Notes: a model not told the origin generated them from the letters alone. A stretch of DNA of 64,000 bases from Mactra quadrangularis (GCA_025267735.1 CM046311.1:26139329-26203328), one strand, 5' to 3'; counted from the first letter of the stretch, positions 1-11,725 are shown. Program-made: numbers and translations.

Positions 1-113
1 AGTCGAAATTTAGATAACTCACTCATTGTAAAATATCAATGCTTGTGGTATTTAATTATGTAGGTATTAAAGTTTACGTATATCGTTTTACTTTACGTCT
101 GTTATTGTTTTAG

Positions 114-178
114 GACCTAAATTTGACGGCAGAAATAAACTAGTAAGGGTCGACGACAATGGACGTTTCAGAACGTAA
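114..178 (+). CDS. Terminal coding exon of an unrecognised gene
   Basis: A pyrimidine-rich tract ending in TTTTAG is followed by a short open stretch encoding PKFDGRNKLVRVDDNGRFRT and a TAA stop. Base composition is clearly richer in G and C than the surrounding DNA, as expected of an exon, and the reading frame on the other strand is closed. The rest of the gene would lie left of the window. I do not recognise the protein. The stop would be followed by a 3' UTR, but no clear AATAAA is visible in the next 200 bases. If the minus-strand EVI5-like gene continues leftward, this gene would lie inside one of its introns or overlap it. A chance open stretch remains possible because only 21 codons are seen. 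Confidence 0.4.
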
Positions 179-403
179 ATAACGTTTTTTTCATTTCATG
201 TTTCAATTTATATGCTGCATGTTTCCTTGTTCGAAGCATATTGGGAAATAAGAAAAATGTTATAGAGCAACCCCTAATGTCTGAATATTCTTGTCTAAGA
301 ATTTAATGCAAGTTTATTATGTAGACAATGTTTAGACTGAACTGCAGGGGCGTGTCCAGACTCGTTCCGGGGGGGGGGGTGAATCTATGATCTGAAAAAT
401 GAC

Positions 404-1653
404 CATTCAGTTATATATTCCCATATCAACTATATATCAAACTACAAGAGTCTGTCCCCATTATATCAACTATATATCAAACTTCAAGAATCTGTCCACA
501 TATAAACTATATATCAAACTTCAAGAATCTGTCCACACATCAACTATATATCAAACTACAAGAATCTGTCCCCATATCAACTATATATCAAACTACAAGA
601 GTCTGTCCCCATTATATCAACTATATATCAAACTACAAGAATCTGTCCCCATTATATCAACTATATATCAAACTACAAGAGTCTGACCCCATTATATCAA
701 CTATATATCAAACTTCAAGAATCTGTCCCCATTATATCAACTATATATCAAACTACAAGAATCTGTCCCCACATCAACTATATATCAAACTATAAGAATC
801 TGTCCCCATATCAACTATATATCAAACTACAAGAGTCTGTCCCCATTATATCAACTACATGTATATATCAAACTTCAAGAGGCTGTCCACACATCAACTA
901 TATATCAAACTACAAGAATCTGTCCACATATAAACTATATATCAAACTACAAGAATCTGTCCCCATTATATCAACTATATATCAAACTAAAAGAGTCTGT
1001 CCACAATATATCAACTATATATAAAACTACAAGAGTCTGTCCACATATAAACTATATATCAAACTACAAGAGTCTGTCCCCATATCAACTATATATCAAA
1101 CTACAAGAGGCTGTCCACACATCAACTATATATCAAACTACAAGAATCTGTCCACATATCAACTATATATCAAACTACAAGAGTCTGTCCCCATATCAAC
1201 TATATATCAAACTTCAAGAGTCTGTCCCCATATCAACTATATATCAAACTACAAGAGTCTGTCCCCAATATATCAATAATATATCAAACTTCAAGAGTCT
1301 GTCCCCATTACAACTATATATCAAACTACAAGAGTCTGTCCCCATATCAACTATATATCAAACTACAAGAATCTGTCCACACATCAACTATATATCAAAC
1401 TACAAGAATCTGTCCCCATATCAACTATATATCAAACTACAAGAGTCTGTCCACATATCAACTATATATCAAACTACAAGAGTCTGTCCCCATATCAACT
1501 ATATATCAAACTACAAGAATCTGTCCCCATATAAACTATATATCAAACTACAAGAATCTGTCCCCAATATATCAACTATATATCAAACTTCAAGAATCTG
1601 TCCCCACATCAACTATATATCAAACTACAAGAACCTGTCCCCATTATATCAAC
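404..1653. repeat. Satellite array, 37/40-bp unit (left block)
   Basis: About 32 tandem copies of a unit built on ACTATATATCAAACTACAAG followed by a variable linker (AATCTGTCCCCATATCA or a 3-base longer form with ATTATATCA). Units alternate between about 37 and 40 bases, with CTACAAGA/CTTCAAGA and CCCC/CCAC variants. The array continues at 2212 after an inserted TIR element. Short open frames across it are by-products of the repeat. Confidence 0.95.
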
Positions 1654-1657
1654 TATA

Positions 1658-2211
1658 GACCAGTTCATTGTTATTGTTATGATGTCTATAAATAGTAACA
1701 AGGAGGTGATAAAGACTACAGGTAACCGTTTGCTGGTTGGCAAGAAATGATAGCGAGTAAATACAATGAAAACACAGTAACTTTAAAATTGCAATTACTA
1801 AGTCATTTTTCATCAAAAAATTAAGTATTTTATATCACTAGAAAGGTATTGAAATTCATAATTTGAATATTTAAGAATTATTTGTCAAAAAAGAATTGTT
1901 TTTTATTGGCGAGTGTTTAAACCTAGTGCTTCAAACCGGCAAGAAGATAGTTCAAAAGACAGGTTTAAATCACCTCATATATATTTTTTAAATCAAAATT
2001 TTGGCAATTTTCTTATATTGTGAAAATAGGAATTTTTAAAGCTTTCTATCAATATAAATATCATAAAAATCGGCCAATAAATAAAAAAGTTAGCATGATT
2101 TAAAAATTCTGCTGCTATCAAATGTATGAAAACATTGGTTTCTTTCTGCCAACCAGTAAATCAGCCAAAATATAGGTAGCAGGTGCTTGTGACGTCATCC
2201 GTGAACTGGTC
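1658..2211. mobile_element. TIR element (MITE) inserted in the satellite
   Basis: The satellite is interrupted by 554 bases that begin GACCAGTTCA and end TGAACTGGTC, a perfect 10-base terminal inverted repeat. The flanking satellite lets the empty site be deduced: the unit normally reads AACTATATATCAAAC, so the flanks are best explained by a 4-base TATA target duplication. There is no coding capacity. A related copy in opposite orientation covers about 52190-52452, so this is a dispersed family. The superfamily is not clear from such short ends. Confidence 0.75.
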
Positions 2212-2692
2212 TATATATCAAACTACAAGAATCTGTCCCCATTATATCAACTATATATCAAACTACAAGAGTCTGTCCACATATCAACTATATATCAAAC
2301 TACAAGAGTCTGACCCCATTATATCAACTATATATCAAACTTCAAGAATCTGTCCCCATTATATCAACTATATATCAAACTACAAGAATCTGTCCCCACA
2401 TCAACTATATATCAAACTATAAGAATCTGTCCCCATATCAACTATATATCAAACTACAAGAGTCTGTCCCCATTATATCAACTATATATCAAACTACAAG
2501 AATCTGTCCACATATCAACTATATATCAAACTACAAGAGTCTGTCCACATATCAACTATATATCAAACTACAAGAATCTGTCCACATATCAACTATATAT
2601 CAAACTACAAGAGTCTGTCCACATATCAACTATATATCAAACTACAAGAATCTGTCCACATATCAACTATATATCAAACTACAAGAGTCTGA
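2212..2692. repeat. Satellite array, 37/40-bp unit (right block)
   Basis: About 12 more copies of the same unit as the block at 404-1653, ending 52 bases from the splice donor of the EVI5-like 84-base exon. The array therefore lies at the very start of that gene's next intron. Confidence 0.95.
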
Positions 2693-2744
2693 TCCTAATC
2701 AATCATACGAATATATCAAAGTATTGTATAAAACTATCAGATAC

Positions 2745-2828
2745 CTGTTAGCTTGTTCAAGTTTAGCTATTAATTCTAACTCATCGGGGTTGGTGGTAGT
2801 CACAGATGATGGACTTAATGCTATTAGT
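2745..2828 (-). CDS. EVI5-like Rab-GAP, 84-nt internal exon
   Basis: On the minus strand TTTATTACAG precedes the exon and GTATCT follows it. It is exactly 84 bases, begins with the last base of one codon and ends after two bases of the next, so it can be skipped or included without changing frame. It encodes 27 full codons ending NPDELELIAKLEQANR. In vertebrate EVI5 and EVI5-like proteins (TBC-domain Rab GTPase-activating proteins acting on membrane traffic and cytokinesis) the segment just before the serine-rich linker and TBC domain reads very similarly (PDELELLAKLEEQNR), which is the basis for the call. The exon repeats the end of the exon at 5099-5434, so the two are paralogous. The TBC domain itself must lie left of the window. 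Confidence 0.6.
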
Positions 2829-5098
2829 CTGTAATAAAGAAATATAGAATATTATTCATCTTTTTCTCTACAAAATTGATTTTTTACTTCACTGAGTGGG
2901 CACAGAAAACAAATTTATAGCAATGAGCAAAAAATAAGTATTTTCTAGCAATAGAAATGATATTATACCAAAAATAATGAATAACATTGAGGCTTTTCCT
3001 ATGGTTCTAAAGCATTTTATAAAAAAAATCAACATAATCTCATTCATTTGCATTATGGTACATATGTTTTGTGAAATTTAAAGTATAGCACTTAATTTTT
3101 GACACAATATAAAGTAGACAACTTTAGCCATATATAATTCAAGTTATAGTGCCTATGCACCAAAACTCCTGTCCTAAGCAGTGAAAATTTAAGATTTTAT
3201 ATTTGCATCCCAAATTTGCATCTACATTGTATTTATACTGCTTTTTAAGTCATTTCCTTAATCCTGGCCTAAAGCCAAGGACCAGTTAAAGTCCATTTGG
3301 ACTAGTTAAAATTGCTTATTTCATATTGACAGTTAATATTTTGACCAATAACTATAAAACATAATAAATTGGGCTAGACTCTGCTAGGAATTTAAGACAA
3401 TGAATGTATTTCATTGTAAAATATATCAGAAACATATACAGTACCCACCAAAAGTTTGTAGACATTTTCAGATTGTAGGCCTATTGAATAGCTTTTAGCT
3501 AACATTTGATAACTGTTTATTTTGAAATGCTTTGCAGTTTTGCATTATTTTTGGTGATCATTATTATTATAACAGAGACAACAAAAATAGCATAAAAACT
3601 TTGTTATGGAAAATTATTACAATAATCATGGTTTTGGAAGCTTTATGATGTCAGATGCTGAATCTTATAAAGTGTTGCATTCATGAAATTTGTTGTCATT
3701 TTATAACAAAACATACTTAAATACATCAAAAATAATGTTTCTACAAAAATAATCATCAAAATTCAAGAACTGTAGTAAATTTCTTTTGTCTCCAAACTTT
3801 TGGTGGGTACTGTAATATTGAGAGAAAACATCTAAACAACTATCAGACTTACATAATAACTATAGATTGCTATCTCTGTAAATGTCAGTACAGTCATAGA
3901 TTATATATAATTATATGTCAGACAGTATTTTCTATTATAATATTCCAGTGAACCAACAAAATGACAATATTTGTTAACATAACATAAACTAAACGTCTGT
4001 CTTATGACAACATTTCTCATATAGTCTAATAGTACAATCATTATACTAGAAAGTTTCACTATATTAAGGACCTTGCTATTTGCAAAGTGGTGCAATAATT
4101 GACAAGTTCCAAATGCTTAATTTGAGAAGATAAGTGTTACTATTTTAAGACCTTTCTGTATTAAGTTCTGATGAAGACCAACAATAAATCTTTGCCCCAC
4201 AAGTATGTTTTAAATTTGACAAAACATAAATGGTCATAAATCAATAAATGCAAATTCTTTTTTCATATACAAATCTAATTTCATATTTTTCTATATCATT
4301 ATCAATATGGTCTACTAAAAACTAGAAAAATACAAGTATAGTCTACAAAATTGTTCAAAAAGAATATTTTTGCTTTACAAAGCAAGACAAATTTCATTTA
4401 AAAAAAACATAAAGACACCAATTATACTTTTTTTACATAAAACATCACATATGTGATTGTGTAGAATTATAGTATGTAGGCAGGAAATCAATAAAAACAT
4501 TCTTAATCATTTCATATACATACATATGAAATTTCAGTTCCATTAGATGTTGCACAAAGCAATCTTGTCAGATACAGTAGTATCCAAAACTAATTAATGT
4601 TGATATTGCAATAGCACAAATGGCTATTTGCTTCTTTTTTTCATTGCTAAATGTGTACTGGTATATCCTAAAAAACAGGATTTTATCAGAGGAATTTTGA
4701 AAGGCACTGTACAATAATAATAAAGAATATTTGTATTTTATACAATAATAGAAAAGCATTCAATAAAACTTACATCTCAATCATTAATGTATAAAATTTC
4801 CATTCTATTAGATGTTACAGCACTTAACAATTACATCACAACAATATGTCAGCACAAAACTTGTCAAACTCCAATAAAGAAGGATGAAGACAAGTTTTGT
4901 ATGTAACCAGTTCAATTGTCAAGTTTTTATGATAATGTATAATACTAATAGCCTTGTGATAGTGGTATTATTAGTCTTGATGTAGGTTGTTTGAATTAAG
5001 CATTTGGGACTTAAAATCATCAAATATCACATGTTTTTGCCAAAACCAAGATGGTAGTTACAGGGGAACTTTACTGTATTTTAGTAACTCAAGCATAC
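2829..5098. other. Probable intron between the EVI5-like exons
   Basis: AT-rich DNA with no supported exon. It contains a Tc1-type MITE (3439-3812) and, near 4572-4710, a weak match to the CAGTGCCCT-ended MITE family described at 12228. Small minus-strand open frames here lack splice or compositional support. Confidence 0.5.
3439..3812. mobile_element. Tc1/mariner-type MITE, 374 bp
   Basis: Ends are CAGTACCCACCAAAAGTTTG and its reverse complement; the inverted repeats extend to about 30 bases with few mismatches, and TA dinucleotides flank both ends (3437-3438 and 3813-3814). The terminal sequence resembles Tc1-like elements. No transposase remains are seen, so this is a non-autonomous copy. 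Confidence 0.8.
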
Positions 5099-5434
5099 CT
5101 ATTAGCCTCTTCTAATTTTGCTAAAAGTTCAAGATCTTCTGGTTGTATAGTTTCTATACTATCATCTTCTAATGATTCCTTTAAACTATCACCATCACTT
5201 CCTGTCAGGGAATTTTGGGTATTCAAAGCACCACTTCCTGTCAGGGAATTCTGGGTATTTATGACATTACTTCCTTTACTAGACTGGTTATCACCATCAA
5301 CAGTCTGTTCTACAAGTGGGTGGGGTAATTGTTGTTCTGTGTCCATTGTGGGTGGGCAGTCTCCTAAGAGTCTACCTAATCCACCACAGACTTCAATACC
5401 AGTAGACTCTCACATTATATCACAACAATCAGAA
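5099..5434 (-). CDS. EVI5-like Rab-GAP, first coding exon with 5' UTR
   Basis: On the minus strand a TTCTATTTTCAG acceptor opens this 336-base exon and AATAG/GTATGC closes it. An in-frame TGA lies upstream, so translation probably starts at the ATG at 5346, giving about 82 residues: an acidic, serine- and glutamine-rich N terminus with an internal duplication (NTQNSLTGSGAL, NTQNSLTGSDGD) and a conserved end, PEDLELLAKLEEANR. That end matches the segment before the TBC domain in EVI5-family Rab-GAPs. Phase and length allow direct splicing either to the 84-nt exon or to the exon beyond it. The acceptor implies a non-coding first exon upstream (higher coordinates) that I could not place. The call depends on one motif; the TBC domain is outside the window. 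Confidence 0.6.
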
Positions 5435-7946
5435 CTGAAAATAGAAAATAGAAAAGATGCTTCAACTAAAGGCAGTTAGCGGGTCAATCTGCACATTTAT
5501 TTGACATACAATCGTAAAATATGGTTATTTTATCGATAAAAACAGTATAGATGATTTTAAAGCAGTTTTCGTGACTTTTATTTTATATTTCTTACACAAG
5601 GCTTTTCTATCTTAAATTACAGGGACTGTTAACATCCCCTTCTGAATTTCTTTGAAATCTATAGTTTTCCCAAAATTTTGAGTTTACCTTTGATTTAACC
5701 CTATCAATGAAAATGTGCTAGAATGTCCCCATAAGTATGAAGCAATAAGGCCCCAGGTCTCATTCTCTGACACTGAAAAAATGCCCTGTCACACTCTATT
5801 GGTCAGTCTACCGTAAAATATTAAGAATTCATTTTCTTGGCACAGATCACAAGTAATTTTAAAAGATAAAAAAGTCAAATCTTGAGTCTTAGTTTAGTAG
5901 CTATAAAATAGCTATAAATAGCTTATAGTTCAAGTCAGTGACATAGAACAATTAAAGTTATTTCATATTTGATAAAAATATTAAAAAGGTGAATAAGGAA
6001 AAACAATGTTAATAAATACAGATAATTAATGGACACATAAGGTATGAAGTCATCATATAAGATGTATTTTTATTGTTTTAACTAATAGTAAACCACTGAC
6101 GTCAACATTAAGTTCCTTGTAGGCTTGGTGATTGTCCAAGCTTCTGCTTTCTTAGGTAATTTATTACTGTATAAAGTTATAAAAATTGTGACCTAGTACT
6201 CATCATCTCTTGATATGTTAACTAACTTACCCGAACTGTTCACGCCAAGTTTTTGTTAATATACAAAGAACCTTTAGACTAAAAGAGAAGATTATATAGA
6301 TGCCTTGCCTCAACCCACTATTATTCATAAATTCATGTAAATGGGCAAGTTCCCCTGGGAAAATGATCATGTCCAAGTCAATGCTGACCATGTTTGAACC
6401 ATTGTCATCAATGATACGACCTTGATATACCATCACATAAATTGGGGACAATGAAATGGTTGTCTATGACTATGGTTGACTATGTAATGACCATGTCCAT
6501 GTCATATCATGGTTATCTAATTTAATTGAAGACCATAACAAGTGGAATATTTAGGCTATGTTTTGAATTCAGGTTCAGTTCAATTCCATTTCAAGTTAAT
6601 GTTAAGATATGGCTTGATTTACTTCTGTTTTGACCATGACAGATATGATAACTGCAATATTGCCAGTATTTTGGTATGTTCATGAACATGAGCTGTAAAA
6701 AAATACTACAATTTTAACTTAAGATTTTAAACCCATGTGAATACTTTTTTAGGTGCTCTCAAATTCTCAATGTCCATGAACTGTTCATGATCTGTTTATG
6801 AACAAGTATGAACCTTTTAATTGTATACATGTTTTATTCATATACATATAGATGAATAGTGTATCATTAAATGGTTAATTTAAAACAGCAGGATAATCTA
6901 TTAAGGTAGTATTGTGGTCCTTGAAAAATTCCTTAGAGGACCAAAGCTTATTTTCCTAAATTCAGGGGAGACTACTGAGTATTAACTATGATTATAATGA
7001 TTATACTGGTTTTTAGTCACAACCTTATAAAAGCATGGCAAACTAAGTATTTTACCGCTCTTTTCCTAAAGATTTTACTAAAAGTTGCAATGTCATTAGG
7101 CATCTATTGTCATCATCAACTTATAAAAGATACACAGATAATATGGAAATCATCCATTTATTTTAAAAACTCTGCAACCAGGCAACAATGATAAAGACAA
7201 GTAAGTTTCAGTGTACATAATATCGGATAACAATTTTTTCGGATAACCAAATTCAATTAATTTAATTAATCAATTGTTATAAACTGTTCTAATGATGGGA
7301 TGTATGACTCTGTCTTTTAACTTTTCTAGCAAAAAGTGATAGTTTTTTTTTATTTTCATTTTGCATTACTTGTGATCAAAAGCATAAATTCAACTATAGT
7401 ATATACACTGTCAATGATAGGTTCTCTACAGCTCATTCATAATAAATGTCATACAGACAAATCATACACATGTAATGATATAAATTTCTTGCTGAATATT
7501 GTAATTTCATAACATTCAATTTGCCAATTGACATGTGAATGTGATCAACCTTATCTGATAAAGGTTTATAATGTTGGCAGAAAATGGCTTAAAGATGGTC
7601 ATTTCATAACTTGAATGTGAACAACCATGTTTCAAACATGTTTATATTATTGTCAGAACAAAGCTTAAACATGGTTAACATATGGCCAAAACAATAGCTT
7701 ATCATGGTCCCTTTTATCATGGTCAAAACAGTATTTTCAGTAGTAGTTTCTGGCTGCCATTTTATAACCATACAATGGTATTAAACATGATTACAATGTC
7801 GACAAAACATAGCTGTAATATGGCCATTTCATTACTTGAACATGGTCATCAATGAAATGGAACTAGGGGCAAATTTACAAACGTGATCAACCATGTTTCA
7901 AACATGTCCAAACTGTTGTCAGAACAAGGCAAGAATATGGTTTATA
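5435..7946. other. Non-coding region with dispersed palindromic motifs
   Basis: No exon is supported. About 6230-6820 holds repeated, imperfect CATGGTC/GACCATG and TTCATGAAC motifs (for example near 6680 and 6780), a degenerate dispersed repeat also found elsewhere in the window. About 7540-7940 holds a related series of AACCATGTTTCAAACATG motifs. Confidence 0.45.
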
Positions 7947-8955
7947 CGAGGGGTGATTGATAAATTCGCGGAATTCCCTTCTAAAATATTTACCCTCTTG
8001 TCAAATCACATTAAGACTTAAATAAGTGTAAAACAATTCATTTGCGTTTTCACAATCATATTGGTGAACAGATTATCAATAATTAGAAAGAATAAATGGT
8101 ATCCATAGCAACCACTGTTAGGTCACTTGAAGCACGTTATTTTTCACCTATTTTGAAAACATTAAACATGGTATTACAAACTAAATTTTGGTACAAATTA
8201 TGCGCCAACATTAATTACACTAGCGTGACGTCTTGACATCATTTCTTGAAAGTTTCATGAAAATGTTTTGAATGGTTATTGCAAAGCTGAGATTTTAGAG
8301 TCATGGCTTCGAAACAACGAATGACGTCAACATATGATTTTGAGTTGGGCACAGTCATAAATTGATGTGTTTGACTCAATTTGTCACCTGCAGAAACGCT
8401 TAAACAAATTAAAACTGTTGATACATTACCTACATGTGGAAAAACATTTGTCTACAAATGGCACCAGAGGTTCAGGGAAGGTAGAACATGGGTATTTGAT
8501 GAAGAAAGACCAGGTCAACTGACACTGACAGTCACTGGTGGAAAGGCAGCGTGAGTGGAAAAGCTTCTAGATAAAGATTGATGTCTTACAGTGTGCTGTA
8601 TTGCACAAGATAATTATATTTTCATTCAGTGAGGAATACTTCAAGGTTACATTTAATCAGTGGGTACATAGCCATAGAAAGTGTATGAAAATAGGTGGTG
8701 ATTATGTGCAGAAAGTAAATTTAAAACTTGACTTTGACGTTAAATTAACCCAATGGTGACGTCAGCGTGCTTCAAGTACGGTATACTAGTGTTGTAAAAT
8801 CTTTCATGAAAACTTTATTTTCTAATGTATCAAGACAATATTTGGGCTTTATATCAGTCTTTGGTAAATGTTAAGAATGATGTATTTTGTTTTTTCCTAT
8901 ATTATCCCATGTAGCATTAATAAATAAATTCCTCGAACTTTCCAATCACCCCTCG
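7947..8955 (+). mobile_element. Internally deleted mariner-type transposon
   Basis: TA-flanked ends CGAGGGGTGATTGATAAATT and the inverted complement of CGAGGGGTGATTGGAAAGTT enclose 1009 bases. Inside, from the ATG at 8303, broken frames encode the mariner DNA-binding region: KTFVYKWHQRFREGRTWVF followed by DEERPGQ, with several stops. Further on (about 8640-8760) the mariner C-terminal pattern appears (FNQWVHSHRKCMKIGGDYV). The catalytic DDE/D core between them is missing. The copy is non-functional. Confidence 0.8.
8303..8760 (+). pseudogene. Mariner transposase remnant
   Basis: Starts MASKQRMTSTYDFELGTVIN then stops; the helix-turn-helix portion resumes in frame fragments containing KWHQRFREGRTWVFDEERPG, a signature of mariner transposases (WhkRFreGResveDderpGrP). 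Stops occur at about residue 20, after the GGKAA segment and again shortly afterwards. The middle third, which should carry the first two catalytic aspartates, is absent, and only the C-terminal CMKIGGDYVQKV-like piece remains. Confidence 0.65.
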
Positions 8956-9679
8956 TACATTGCCAAAACAATACCTTATCAGGGTCACATATATGGTCAA
9001 AACATTGTCTTTTCTGTAGTGGTTTTTCACTGCCATTTCATATCCATTTAATGGTAATAAATTGTTGCTAAAACATGGTCATTTCATATCTTTTGTTGAC
9101 CATGGTCAAACATGTTTTGGCAATGGGGGCCAATTTACAAATGTGATCAACCATGTTTCAAACATGTCCATGATGTTGTCATAACAAAGCTGGAACATTT
9201 TTTTGGACATGTTTGAAACATGAACGACCATGTTTGAAACATATTTCAAACAAGGTTTGACCATAATCATTTCCGCAGGTTTCTTGTGAACTTAATAAGG
9301 CAAAGGCTTGTGTTGACATAACACACAAGTTATTGACAGGTGTACAAAAACCCATTTTATTTTTTTTCCTGATGTAACCACAGGATGAATTTAAAAGCAA
9401 AAAAACATCAGGATAAAAACAATGTATACAGTATTAATGAAAAGAAAAAAGAAATTCCTAAGGAATTGCTAACACAATCAAATTGTATACTGCTTTAATT
9501 TTGCAGTGTCTATATTTCACATTTTTAGGGGTTAAAAATTTAGAAAGATTAGAGTTTGCACATTTAATGTTAATCCCATCATTACATTTAGTATAATCTG
9601 TATTGATAAAGATATATTGTAGGGTTTAGAGTTTATGGTATAGTTGTTGGTTGAAAATATAATGATAATTAAACTTCTA
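8956..9679. other. Repeat-like spacer
   Basis: Continuation of the CATGGTC / AACATGTTT degenerate repeat interrupted by the mariner element (to about 9270), then AT-rich DNA with no recognised feature. Confidence 0.45.
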
Positions 9680-9848
9680 TTGTCCAATTTTATTAACCTG
9701 CCCTATACATACATTAACGAGAGGTTAATCAGTGCTATTTATAGCTTAGCCGATCGAGCAGAACTTATATGACGTAGGCGATGGAATTCCGCTATACATC
9801 TGTATCGGTGACATGGATTTATTTGATTGTTATATGCGTCTGTCAATG

Positions 9849-9926
9849 TGGCACAGTGGATGTGAGTTGCCCTCCGGTACCAGAGATACGTGGTTTGAAT
9901 CTCATTAGAACCACTATTTTTTTTTT
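9849..9926 (+). promoter_or_regulatory. tRNA-like Pol III promoter inside left end of the transposon
   Basis: An A-box match TGGCACAGTGG (9849-9859) and a B-box match GGTTTGAATCT (9892-9902) are spaced 32 bases apart, as in tRNA genes, and ten consecutive T residues follow at 9917-9926, a canonical Pol III terminator. The acceptor, D and T stems pair poorly, so this is not a functional tRNA gene. Confidence 0.55.
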
Positions 9927-10048
9927 ACCATTCAAAATAGTAGTTTACACATTTTCAAAATTTCAATAATACTACACAATATACATGCAGAGTTTGTCGC
10001 GTTGTGAAGTGTGAAGGTGTACGTACTCAGTCCGTCTACTGAATAGAC

Positions 10049-10902
10049 ATGAGTGAAGACTCCATAGTTGGAGCACTTGGCTCTAATGCCAAGCACATTG
10101 TCCTCAACGTTTTGAGGTATTTCACTGCCGCACCTACACCGGGTCCTCGTTCCAGCATCCTACGGACGGCTCAGGCTACCGGCGTCAGCAAGCGGACGAT
10201 AGGACGGATCCAGCAGGAGCAGGAGGCATCTGGACGAGTGAAGTCGCCGATCCCGAACTCTAGGAGGGGTGACTACAAGCCACTCGATGGCTTTGACCTG
10301 ACTGTGGTCAGGAACAAGGTGCACGAGTTTTACACCGTCCGACAACAGCTGCCCACCCTCGACAACCTGCACGCTGCACTTGTGGAGGACATCCAGTACG
10401 CTTGTTCGAAATCGACCCTCCGCAAGACTCTCCACCAGATTGGATTTCGTTGGAGGAAGACGAAGGACAACCGAAAGGTCCTCATCGAGAGGCCGAACAT
10501 CGTGCTTCAACGGATCGGTTACCTGAGGAGGAAGAAGGATCTTGAGGGGATGTTCAAGCTAGTCTACATTGATGAGACACTTCCTATTGTGCCAAGGCGT
10601 GCTGGCAAGGACCATCAACAGATGGTGTGATATCCCCATGTAACAGAGGACAGCGCCTGATAGTAGTGAACGCTGGATCCAGGGACGGCTTTGTTCCGGG
10701 TGCCTGTCTTGTGTATAAGGCAGCGTCGTCAACTGGGGATTACCACCACGAAATGAATGGAGACAACTTCACCAAGTGGATCAGCACACAGCTCCTCCCT
10801 AGTCTGGACATACCGTGCGCCATCGTCATGGACAACGCCAGCTATCATTCGATCCAGAAGGATAGGTGTCCGACGTCAGCATGGAGGAAGCTCGACATAC
10901 AG
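10049..10902 (+). pseudogene. DDE transposase, exon 1 (one frameshift)
   Basis: From the ATG at 10049 the protein opens with an N-terminal helix-turn-helix region (residues about 45-75, VSKRTIGRIQQEQEASGRVK) and a second DNA-binding segment, reaching the first catalytic motif YIDET (about residue 174). Right after it the frame breaks near 10575: one missing base restores continuity into the frame reading SYCAKACWQ ... GQRLIVVNAG, and on to the second catalytic motif IVMDNASYH. The exon ends at a clean CAG/GTAACA donor. Counting all blocks gives 1283 bases, exactly one short of a 428-codon frame, which supports a single-base deletion (or a sequencing error). Upstream codons are GC-rich compared with the flanking DNA, consistent with a recently acquired element. 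Confidence 0.85.
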
Positions 10903-10997
10903 GTAACAATATCTATCAAATTATTTTATTTATGTTTTTATTTATGACATCGTTCAGTACTGAGAACATAACATAATATAATTTGTTTATTTTTCAG

Positions 10998-11227
10998 GAG
11001 TGGCTACAGCGACAAGGCATCGCATTTGACGGCGCAATGTTACGGGTGGAACTCCCAGACTTGGCCCGGAGAAACAAGCCACCGCCGTCGTATGCCATAG
11101 ATGACCTCATCCGACAGCATGGCCATGAAGTGCTACGTCTGCCACCCTACCACCCCGATCTGAACGCCATCGAGTTAATATGGAGTCAACTTAAATCGGC
11201 AGTCAGGCGGCGTAATGTGACGTTCAG
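10998..11227 (+). pseudogene. DDE transposase, exon 2
   Basis: Preceded by TTATTTTTCAG and followed by GTATAGC, joining in phase to exon 1 (DIQ/EWLQRQG). It carries the catalytic Glu in PPYHPDLNAIELIWSQLK, the hallmark of IS630/Tc1-mariner DDE_3 transposases. The 95-base intron before it and the 164-base intron after it are short with ordinary GT/AG borders. Residues between the catalytic Asp of exon 1 and this Glu number 81, far more than the 34 of classical Tc1 or mariner. Confidence 0.85.
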
Positions 11228-11391
11228 GTATAGCTTATTGTTGTTATCATAATCATGCAACATGTATTTATAGTCGGTCGTCATCATTAACAGGAGTTCA
11301 TGTAATGGAAAAATATGCATGCATCTATATTATACATGCCTTATAAGTATAAAATTACATGATTTAAAGTGCGTATTTTTGTTCATTGTAG

Positions 11392-11590
11392 AATCAAGGA
11401 AGTCGAAGACTTAACCATGACTGTCATGAGGGAGATAGGACCAGACAAGGGGCGTGGTGCCTGTGAGCACGTGGACAAACTCTGCGCCCGCTACCAAGCT
11501 ACTGACGTCGCCATAGACGATGTTGAGGGCTTTTACATCAACCTGGCTGATGACAGCGAGACGGACACCAGTGACAGTGAGGCTGAATGA
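11392..11590 (+). pseudogene. DDE transposase, exon 3 (C terminus)
   Basis: Acceptor TTCATTGTAG; joins at the split arginine codon (AG/A) and encodes IKEVEDLTMTVMREIG and then a conserved-looking tail ending in an acidic stretch (DDSETDTSDSEAE) before TGA. The acidic tail is typical of the end of eukaryotic transposase genes of this sort. The frame is intact in this exon. Confidence 0.8.
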
Positions 11591-11725
11591 TTGTCGTTGA
11601 ATTGTTTTTTGAATTGTTGAATTTATATATGAAACATGTAATAAAATATTACAAAACAAAAAGATAATATGAAAAGAGACAATGGAAAAAATATATCAAA
11701 GAGAGAAAATTTATTAATTGATATT

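Noticed and set aside
399..686. Plus-strand 95-codon frame
   Set aside because: Read-through of the 37/40-bp satellite.
5051..5479. Plus-strand 142-codon frame overlapping the EVI5-like exon
   Set aside because: Shadow of the minus-strand exon, which has splice sites and a family motif.
10160..10510. Minus-strand 116-codon frame
   Set aside because: Shadow of the GC-rich transposase exon.
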